Shown piece by piece: positions 1 through 4,576 of a DNA stretch of 5,422 nucleotides. The position numbers were made by a program, and so were the translations under genes. Source of the DNA: Dehalococcoidia bacterium (GTDB taxonomy: Bacteria; Chloroflexota; Dehalococcoidia; Dehalococcoidales; G020351185); NCBI GenBank assembly GCA_030635945.1, contig DAOVXW010000050.1, positions 1 to 5,422 on the forward strand, given 5' to 3'. Below the pieces are notes generated by a model. That model saw nothing but the letters and a program-made list of their open reading frames with translations. It did no database searches and had not been told where the DNA came from. Each line of letters begins with the position of its first letter. Within the stretch, counting starts at the first letter, position 1.

Positions 1-215
1 ATTTTACCCATACGGCGCTTGGCTGTAACGCGACCGGCGATAGTGATTGCTGATAATAATTTGCTTGATTTTCTTTTCTGGTTGAGCAAAGCTACCGCCT
101 GCTCTGTGGTATGGCTCGTGCTGTATTTATGAGGGTAGGGTTCAACACCACGGCTTTTAATACGCTCGAGTTTGGCAAGTCTTTGCTGTGTAATTCGGTC
201 TAAATTAGATGTCAT
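1..215 (-). CDS. lysS: Lysyl-tRNA synthetase (class II), N-terminal 71 codons, cut by window edge
   Basis: LysRS charges tRNA-Lys with lysine in the cytoplasm. My translation from the ATG at 215 starts MTSNLDRITQQRLAKLERIK, continues through SRGVEPYPHKYSTSHTTEQA (residues 21-40), and reaches AGRVTAKRRMGK (60-71). This is the usual LysRS N-terminal pattern: an R-x-x-K-L-x-x-hydrophobic helix, a G-x-x-P-Y-P segment, then the start of the anticodon-binding OB fold with its G-R-hydrophobic-x-x-x-R-x-x-G-K strand. The class II catalytic motifs lie beyond the window and cannot be checked. The start is supported by an AGGA ribosome binding site at 224-227, 8 bases upstream; the other nearby ATG, at 219, hits a stop after four codons. 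The gene follows recO after 105 bases and has its own strong promoter at 287-315. Bacterial poxA/genX-like paralogues share the catalytic domain but normally lack this OB-fold N-terminus, so LysRS is the better call. Confidence 0.9.
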   Translation of the reverse strand, partial: MTSNLDRITQQRLAKLERIKSRGVEPYPHKYSTSHTTEQAVALLNQKRKSSKLLSAITIAGRVTAKRRMGK

Positions 216-223
216 GCATTATG

Positions 224-227
224 TCCT
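224..227 (-). promoter_or_regulatory. Ribosome binding site of lysS
   Basis: AGGA on the minus strand (TCCT on plus), with 8 bases between it and the ATG at 215. It decides between the ATG at 215 and the out-of-frame ATG at 219, which opens only a four-codon frame. Confidence 0.65.
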
Positions 228-266
228 GAAAGATAAATAAAGAAACTGAAGAGGTATTAACCCGCC

Positions 267-285
267 ACCAGTTATCTTCACTGGT
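267..285. repeat. Short inverted repeat across the predicted lysS transcription start
   Basis: Two perfect 6-base arms, ACCAGT (267-272) and ACTGGT (280-285), surround a 7-base spacer. On the minus strand it begins one base after the -10 box of the lysS promoter and spans the expected start site, which is where a repressor operator or a 5' mRNA hairpin would sit. No T-run follows it, so it does not look like a recO terminator. Six-base arms can arise by chance, so a function is only suggested. Confidence 0.35.
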
Positions 286-286
286 T

Positions 287-315
287 ATTATATTTTATCT
301 TGAGGTTATAGTAAA
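287..315 (-). promoter_or_regulatory. Sigma70-type promoter for lysS
   Basis: On the minus strand a -35 box TTTACT (310-315, four of six consensus matches) is followed by exactly 17 bases and a perfect -10 box TATAAT (287-292). The -35 begins 5 bases after the recO stop, so this is an intergenic promoter that decouples lysS from the repair genes. The predicted start near 278-281 gives a leader of about 65 bases, too short for a T-box. Read-through from recO is also possible because no terminator intervenes. Confidence 0.75.
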
Positions 316-320
316 GCGAT

Positions 321-1091
321 TTAACCTTCTCTGTTTTGACGCCTGATAGCATCAAGCCAAGCGATAGACTTTATCTCCCTTTCCAGTAGGTATCTTATGT
401 AGTTCCTGATAATCCACTCAATTTCATAATTGGATTGTGGCCTTACTTCAAGTTGGTTGACTGTTTCAAAATCGCATTCCTGCAGCAGCTTGAGGAGTTT
501 GAGGCTATTGAGTGAAATACTATAAGCAGGGGATTGGGAGTTTTTACAATCATGACAAAGTATACCACCAGCTTTCGGGGAAAATGAGAGGGAAGCTTGT
601 TCCAAGGGCGAGTGGCATAAAACACAATGCCGAAGCTGCGGACGATAGCCGACATAGCTCAGCAGGTGAAGTTCGAAAAAGCGCAAAACAAGTTCGTTAT
701 TGCAATCCCTATCCAGTTGCTTAAGGGTTTCAAGCAGCAATTTGAACAGCGGATAGTTTTCAACATTATCTATGGTGAATTTATTTATCAGTTCGATAAT
801 ATAGAGCGCGTATGAGATGAGTTCAAGGCTGCTCTTGATCGCCAGAAAACCGTTTATTGTCTGGCTGCCGGTTACGATGTCCAGGTTTCTGCCCCTTGCC
901 AAAGGCACAAGGCTGTGGGTGAGCAATTCAAGGTGACCTGACATCTTGCTCCTCGGACGTCTGACACCCTTGGCTACCGCCTGAATCTTACCAAGATGGG
1001 GAGTATAGAAGGTAAGTATCCTGTCTGCCTCCCCGAGCTTGGTCTTCTTTATAATGATGGCTTCAGTCTTATAATTTCTTGGTTTTGTCAT
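321..1091 (-). CDS. recO: DNA repair protein RecO
   Basis: RecO works with RecR to displace SSB from single-stranded gaps and load RecA (RecFOR pathway), and it can anneal complementary strands. The 256 residues match the usual family length of about 240-260. The N-terminal OB fold (about 6-82) contains YKTEAIIIKKTKLGEADRIL and the GKIQAVAKGVRRPRSKMSGH stretch typical of RecO, followed by a helical domain. A zinc-binding Cys4 cluster is visible as C156-x2-C159 and C179-x2-C182; many RecO proteins have this, though the E. coli one lacks it. The ATG at 1091 places YKTEAIII near the N-terminus as in homologues. It lacks a good Shine-Dalgarno and lies 23 bases inside the upstream alkylation repair gene, so translation is probably coupled to that gene. 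Its partner recR is two genes upstream. Confidence 0.96.
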   Translation of the reverse strand: MTKPRNYKTEAIIIKKTKLGEADRILTFYTPHLGKIQAVAKGVRRPRSKMSGHLELLTHSLVPLARGRNLDIVTGSQTINGFLAIKSSLELISYALYIIELINKFTIDNVENYPLFKLLLETLKQLDRDCNNELVLRFFELHLLSYVGYRPQLRHCVLCHSPLEQASLSFSPKAGGILCHDCKNSQSPAYSISLNSLKLLKLLQECDFETVNQLEVRPQSNYEIEWIIRNYIRYLLEREIKSIAWLDAIRRQNREG

Positions 1092-1776
1092 TTTGTTTTC
1101 TTGTCTTTAACCTGTCCTGCACTGCCTGGCTGCTAAGCTCACGGATAGCATCAGAGGCTATCCATCTGGCACTTCTAGTATCAATGTGTTGTATTTCCCT
1201 GGCGGTTTCTATAGCTTTGGAATTAAGATACAGGTTGCGTTTGCCAATCTGCCTTAAAGCCCAGTTAACCGCTTTCCTGACGAAGTTCCTGTCATCGGCA
1301 GCCCCCGCTTTTATAACCGGCAGGAAATGTTCAAAAAGTGAATCGTCGGCTTTTTTATCATGTACCGCTAAAACGGCCATTAGCACAAAGCCAGCTCTCT
1401 TGACGAACTCACCGTCAGCGAAACTCCATTCAAGAACTTTTTGCCGGGCATACTCGGTTTTGCGGAAAAGATTACTGCAGCATTGATCGCAGATGTCCCA
1501 TGAGTCGAAATCCATTACCCAGTTCTGCATTTGTTCCCGTGTAACAAGTTTTGGGTCATCGATGAGGCATGCCAACATACGGGTTTCGTGGATACCGGAT
1601 TGCCAGAGCTGTATAGCCAGATCATGGTCAACTCCTATCTCCTTAGCAATCTTCCTCAAAGTTGCAACGGATACGCCGTAGTTATTATCAGGGTTAATAC
1701 CGAAGCGTGTCATACCGGATATCGCCTCCGGATTATACAGAGAATTTATTTTATCTATAATATCTTCGTACTGCAT
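1069..1776 (-). CDS. DNA alkylation repair protein, AlkD-like HEAT-repeat glycosylase family
   Basis: The 235-residue protein belongs to the DNA alkylation repair family (PF08713 type). In Bacillus cereus AlkD, the characterised member, such proteins excise cationic N3- and N7-alkylpurines without flipping the base. Family hallmarks are visible: the early G-V-S-V-x-x-L-R-x-I-A-K segment (34-45), the W93-x3-D97 pair in SWDICDQCC, R127 in the FVKRAGF segment, and NFVRKAVNWALRQIGK (164-179) with W172. W93, D97, R127 and W172 appear to correspond to the four DNA-contacting residues of B. cereus AlkD (W109, D113, R148, W187); that alignment is by eye. The rest is helical, as expected of HEAT-like repeats, with a lysine-rich tail (224-234). 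The ATG at 1776 gives a normal N-terminus. It has its own promoter and no evident Shine-Dalgarno, and its end overlaps recO by 23 bases. The exact lesion range cannot be read from sequence. Confidence 0.9.
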   Translation of the reverse strand: MQYEDIIDKINSLYNPEAISGMTRFGINPDNNYGVSVATLRKIAKEIGVDHDLAIQLWQSGIHETRMLACLIDDPKLVTREQMQNWVMDFDSWDICDQCCSNLFRKTEYARQKVLEWSFADGEFVKRAGFVLMAVLAVHDKKADDSLFEHFLPVIKAGAADDRNFVRKAVNWALRQIGKRNLYLNSKAIETAREIQHIDTRSARWIASDAIRELSSQAVQDRLKTRKQNDKTKKL

Positions 1777-1796
1777 AATGAAAAATATTATTGGAA

Positions 1797-1823
1797 ATTA
1801 TACAGATAGTCATCGGGTGTAAA
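1797..1823 (-). promoter_or_regulatory. Sigma70-type promoter for the alkD-like gene and recO
   Basis: On the minus strand TTTACA (1818-1823, five of six matches) and a perfect TATAAT (1797-1802) are separated by 15 bases, shorter than the optimal 17. It lies in the 91-base gap after recR. The -10 box ends 20 bases before the ATG at 1776, so the predicted leader is only about 14 bases and contains no purine-rich Shine-Dalgarno. No terminator hairpin is visible after recR in this gap, so transcription from the dnaX promoter may also pass through. Confidence 0.6.
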
Positions 1824-1867
1824 CTGGCTTTTCCCAATGGATAATCATGGCTGTGGATGCTTTATTA

Positions 1868-2479
1868 CTAAAGCTCCTGTCTGCCCTCCAGGGCGCGGGT
1901 CAGGGTAACATCGTCGGCATATTCCAGCTCGGTACCGAAGGGAAGCCCCCGCGCCAGTCTGGTTACCCTGATGCCCAGGGGTGAAATAATCTTGTGTAGA
2001 TACATGGAGGTCTGTTCACCCTCAAGGGTTGGATTGGTGGCGATAATAACCTCATCAACCTGGCTGTCTTTAAGGCGTTCAAGCAGCTCTTTTGTTCTTA
2101 TATCCTCACTACCGATACCCTCTGTAGGAGAGATGGCGCCGTGGAGAACATGGTATAAACCCCTATAAATGCCAATATGCTCCATGGCGAGGATGTCCTG
2201 AGGCTGTTCGACGACACAGATTTTATTATCGTCCCGTTTGCCGCTAAAACAGATTGGACACAGGTCATTATCGGCAATATTAAAACAGGCGGAACAAAGA
2301 CGTGTATTTTGACTTAAAGACAGGATGGCTTCAGCAAGAATTTTCGCCTGTTCATCGGGAGCGCGCAGAAGGTAAAAGGTCAAACGTTGGGCGCTCTTGG
2401 GGCCAATGCCTGGCAGCTTTGACAGCTCCTGAATAAGTTTGTTTACAGAACCGGTTGTGTTTGAAGGATTTATATCCAA
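1868..2479 (-). CDS. recR: Recombination mediator protein RecR
   Basis: RecR forms a ring clamp that, with RecO or RecF, promotes RecA loading at single-stranded gaps. At 203 residues it has the family's usual length of about 200. Domains in order: a helix-hairpin-helix region with [14 protein letters not shown] (20-33); a Cys4 zinc finger C62-x2-C65 and C74-x2-C77; a Toprim domain from about 86 to 180 with VVEQPQD (E91), the [19 protein letters not shown] stretch (105-123) and [15 protein letters not shown] (147-161); and the C-terminal [20 protein letters not shown] segment. Translation starts at TTG (2479): no ATG or GTG fits in frame before the helix-hairpin-helix, and an AGGGGG Shine-Dalgarno lies 6 bases upstream. 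The gene follows ybaB after 16 bases, so it is co-transcribed with dnaX and ybaB, an arrangement conserved in many bacteria. The stop is TAG. Confidence 0.97.
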   Translation of the reverse strand: MDINPSNTTGSVNKLIQELSKLPGIGPKSAQRLTFYLLRAPDEQAKILAEAILSLSQNTRLCSACFNIADNDLCPICFSGKRDDNKICVVEQPQDILAMEHIGIYRGLYHVLHGAISPTEGIGSEDIRTKELLERLKDSQVDEVIIATNPTLEGEQTSMYLHKIISPLGIRVTRLARGLPFGTELEYADDVTLTRALEGRQEL

Positions 2480-2485
2480 TCTAAA

Positions 2486-2491
2486 CCCCCT
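2486..2491 (-). promoter_or_regulatory. Strong ribosome binding site fixing the TTG start of recR
   Basis: AGGGGG on the minus strand with a 6-base spacer to the TTG at 2479. In frame upstream of that TTG come AGA, TTT, GGG, AGG, ATC, AAT, ATT, CAG and then TAA, so no standard start codon other than the TTG is available. Confidence 0.75.
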
Positions 2492-2495
2492 GATA

Positions 2496-2804
2496 TTAAT
2501 CTGTTAAGCCCGGAATTTTTATGCCACCGGTGAGCTCGCTGAGATGCTTATCGGCAAGCTTTTTTGATTCGTCCATGGCGCCTGATACCGCCTGCAAAAC
2601 AAGCTTTTCCAGCTGGGTCGGCTTTTCAGGGTCTATAATATCGGGAGATATTTTAATAGATAGTATTTTTTGCCGGCCGCTGGCGGTGACTTTTACAGCA
2701 CCATTACCAGACTCTGCCTCCACCTTCATCTTGCCCAGCTCTTTCTGGGTTTTCTCAAGCTTGGACTTGAGTTCGAAAGCCTGCTTGATCATTGAAAGGT
2801 TCAT
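2496..2804 (-). CDS. ybaB: YbaB/EbfC family nucleoid-associated protein
   Basis: This is a small DNA-binding protein of the YbaB/EbfC family, which forms tweezer-shaped dimers and coats or bridges DNA with little sequence specificity. The 102 residues match the family length of about 100-110. Visible features are an N-terminal heptad-like helix (about 4-32, [20 protein letters not shown]), a central beta region with the conserved G-x-x-x-V-x-x-x-A-S-G pattern (33-43) and IKISPDIID (51-59), then a C-terminal helix [20 protein letters not shown] and a GGIKIPG tail. The ATG at 2804 overlaps the dnaX stop as ATGA and has a GGAGG ribosome binding site; a second ATG at codon 5 is less well placed. 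Its position between dnaX and recR is a widely conserved arrangement and suggests a role linked to replication or repair, though its precise job is unsettled even in model species. Confidence 0.95.
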   Translation of the reverse strand: MNLSMIKQAFELKSKLEKTQKELGKMKVEAESGNGAVKVTASGRQKILSIKISPDIIDPEKPTQLEKLVLQAVSGAMDESKKLADKHLSELTGGIKIPGLTD

Positions 2805-4384
2805 TTTTCCTCCACGTTTGTAATTTTAGCACCTAATTTTTGCGCTTCCCGTACCAGGTGATTTTCCTCGGCTTCATAAACGCAACGGACCTGGCAGGTA
2901 TGCCCCAGGAAGTTGCTTATAATATCGGCTGTTGTTTTTCTGTTTTCAATCTCTTCGATTTTCTCTTTGTGGTATAAGTATTTAAAAGTCAGCACTATGG
3001 TATCACCATCGATGGATACCGGCTGAACACCGGCACTTCTGAGGATGGCGATGGCTGCCGTTCTCTTTGTGTTTTCCGGCGCCTGTTCGATGATGTGTTT
3101 CCAGTTGGATACTAAATACGCCAGTTTATCATCTGCTTCCGGAGGTAAAGCTTTTACAGCCTCAACAGACGGCGAAGATTCTGTGACCGCTTCGGTTTTT
3201 ACTTCTGGCTGTTTCTTCTTCGGGGTGGTAACCGGGGGGATTGCGCTTTCCTTTATCTGCTTTACCGGTTCGGGTTCAGCATGTTTGACGGATACAGGTT
3301 TATCTGTGGCTGATGTAAGATTGTAATCAACAAGTGCCAGTTCAAACGGCAGGCTGGAATAATCGTTTGTGTCGAATTCAAGGGTGCTAAATAACTTGAC
3401 CGCAGTTAAGATAAGTTCTGCCGAAGTTGTGGCAGCCAGATCTTTCAGTTCGGTTATTTCTTCGCCAGTTAGGTCAAGGTCTTTACCACAGCCGTTCTTT
3501 ATCAAGAGCAGATATCTGAGATAAGCTACAAGCTCACGCTTGAACTGCTTGAGGTCAAGGCCATCGCTGTTTACAGCATTAATTGTTTTAATGCCGGAAG
3601 AAATATCATTGCTGATGATATATTTTACGAACTCTTTAACGCGTTTATCGCCGGTCATACCCAGCATAGACTGCACCTGGGCGAGCTTAATATCCGAACC
3701 GTAAAAAGTAAAAAGTTGCTCCAGCAGGTTTTCAGCATCACGCAGGCTGCCGGAGGCGCTGCTGGCAATCAACCTTAATGCCTCCGGTTTTATCTTGATA
3801 CCCTCGGCCTTACAGATAATCCCCAGCTTAAGCATAATGTCATTCTGTCCAACGCGGCGGAAATCGAAACGCTGGCAGCGTGAAATTATGGTGGGCAGAA
3901 CCTTATGCGATTCTGTCGTCGCCAGAATAAAAATGACATTGGGGGGTGGCTCTTCAAGCGTCTTTAGCAATGCATTGGAGGCACTGTTACTGAGCATGTG
4001 AACTTCGTCTATGATATAAACCTTGTAGTTTGCCAGCCCGGGGGCGTAGTTGACTTTCTCTCTGAGAGAGCGAATGTCATCGACACCGGTGTTTGAGGCA
4101 GCGTCAATCTCGATTATATCAATGGCTCTGCCCTCGGTGATTGCCCGGCACATATCGCAGGTATTGCATGGCTCACCCTTACCGTCTTTCAGGCAGTTTA
4201 CGGCTTTTGCCAGTATGCGTCCGGTGCTTGTCTTACCGGTGCCCCGGGGACCGCAGAAAAGATAGGCGTGAGAAACGCGTGAGCTGCCAAGGGCATTGAG
4301 CAGGGTTATCGTCGTATGTTCCTGACCGACAACGTCGGCAAGGGTTTGCGGGCGCCACTTACGATAGAAGACCTGTGAATTCAT
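2801..4384 (-). CDS. dnaX: DNA polymerase III subunit gamma/tau (clamp-loader ATPase)
   Basis: DnaX forms the ATPase core of the clamp loader that places the sliding clamp at primed sites. In the 527 residues, after the typical start QVFYRKWRPQTLADVVGQEH, come: Walker A GPRGTGKTS (45-53); a Cys4 zinc module C64, C73, C76, C79; Walker B VYIIDEVHML (122-131, D126-E127); sensor 1 LATTE (154-158); the SRC arginine-finger motif (168-170, R169); and sensor 2 GSLRDAENLLEQ (212-223, R215). The collar domain III runs to about 355, a Pro/Lys/Glu/Val-rich linker spans about 361-417, and a C-terminal domain of about 110 residues follows, so this is a tau-like full-length form. No A6G-type slippery heptamer is evident, so a short gamma form is not predicted from sequence. 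The ATG at 4384 fits homologues but has no Shine-Dalgarno; a promoter sits immediately upstream. It overlaps ybaB by 4 bases. Confidence 0.97.
   Translation of the reverse strand: MNSQVFYRKWRPQTLADVVGQEHTTITLLNALGSSRVSHAYLFCGPRGTGKTSTGRILAKAVNCLKDGKGEPCNTCDMCRAITEGRAIDIIEIDAASNTGVDDIRSLREKVNYAPGLANYKVYIIDEVHMLSNSASNALLKTLEEPPPNVIFILATTESHKVLPTIISRCQRFDFRRVGQNDIMLKLGIICKAEGIKIKPEALRLIASSASGSLRDAENLLEQLFTFYGSDIKLAQVQSMLGMTGDKRVKEFVKYIISNDISSGIKTINAVNSDGLDLKQFKRELVAYLRYLLLIKNGCGKDLDLTGEEITELKDLAATTSAELILTAVKLFSTLEFDTNDYSSLPFELALVDYNLTSATDKPVSVKHAEPEPVKQIKESAIPPVTTPKKKQPEVKTEAVTESSPSVEAVKALPPEADDKLAYLVSNWKHIIEQAPENTKRTAAIAILRSAGVQPVSIDGDTIVLTFKYLYHKEKIEEIENRKTTADIISNFLGHTCQVRCVYEAEENHLVREAQKLGAKITNVEEK
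2809..2813 (-). promoter_or_regulatory. Ribosome binding site of ybaB inside the end of dnaX
   Basis: GGAGG on the minus strand, 4 bases before the ATG at 2804, lies within the last codons of dnaX. With the ATGA stop/start overlap it implies tight translational coupling, and it favours the ATG at 2804 over the one four codons later. Confidence 0.7.
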
Positions 4385-4510
4385 TATTTTGCATACATAT
4401 TATAACCTATATCGTCTAAATTCCAAAGAGAATAATATGATAAAAGAACTGAAATATGCCGATAAGAAGTTTTGCTTAAAAGAGAGCAACATTAAAATAA
4501 ATATATTCAT
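4385..4510. other. A+T-rich intergenic stretch ahead of dnaX
   Basis: Between the terminator of the tubulin-like gene and dnaX, this stretch is markedly richer in A and T than its neighbours and holds the dnaX promoter at its lower end. No RNA gene or supported reading frame is seen. A 33-codon plus-strand frame from 4437 runs through the terminator and is probably chance. Confidence 0.5.
4399..4426 (-). promoter_or_regulatory. Sigma70-type promoter for the dnaX-ybaB-recR unit
   Basis: On the minus strand TTGGAA (4421-4426, four of six matches) and a perfect TATAAT (4399-4404) are 16 bases apart, with A+T-rich sequence upstream that could act as an UP element. Only 14 bases separate the -10 box from the dnaX ATG, so the predicted transcript leader is about 7-8 bases, too short for a Shine-Dalgarno, and none is seen. 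Confidence 0.65.
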
Positions 4511-4549
4511 AAAAAATCCCCCTCTCATTTATTTGTAAAGAGGGGGATT
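4511..4549 (-). terminator. Intrinsic terminator of the tubulin-like gene
   Basis: A perfect 11-base-pair stem, AATCCCCCTCT (4515-4525) with AGAGGGGGATT (4539-4549), has a 13-base loop and is followed on the minus strand by a run of six T (4511-4516, overlapping the stem base). It starts 27 bases after the TAA at 4577-4579. No T-run follows on the plus strand, so it works in the minus direction and separates the tubulin-like gene from dnaX. Confidence 0.92.
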
Positions 4550-4576
4550 GTATAAGGTATATTTAACGACTATATA

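Noticed and set aside
267..285. Inverted repeat after recO as a transcription terminator
   Set aside because: The stem is only 6 base pairs, is not followed by a T-run on the minus strand, and sits directly downstream of a promoter -10 box.
216..320. T-box or other riboswitch in the lysS leader
   Set aside because: The predicted leader is about 65 bases and shows no specifier stem, T-box sequence or terminator/antiterminator pair.
1777..1867. Terminator between recR and the alkD-like gene
   Set aside because: No G+C-rich stem with a T-tract could be found in this gap; only a promoter is supported.
3205..3235. Lys-rich codons (AAGAAGAAA) in the dnaX linker as a possible programmed frameshift or slippage site for a gamma form
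   Set aside because: The run is interrupted by G and C and is not an A6G heptamer or a long A-tract as in E. coli or Thermus; no clear stimulatory hairpin or Shine-Dalgarno is seen.
3045..3326. Plus-strand open frames opposite dnaX, recR, recO and the alkD-like gene
   Set aside because: They are antisense shadows of well-supported genes, lack recognisable domains, and have no supporting ribosome binding sites or promoters.
4437..4538. Plus-strand 33-codon frame starting ATGATAAAAGAACTG in the gap upstream of dnaX
   Set aside because: It overlaps the terminator hairpin and lies against the dnaX promoter. It has only a weak purine-rich stretch upstream, and its Lys/Ile/Asn-rich composition is what A+T-rich DNA gives by chance.
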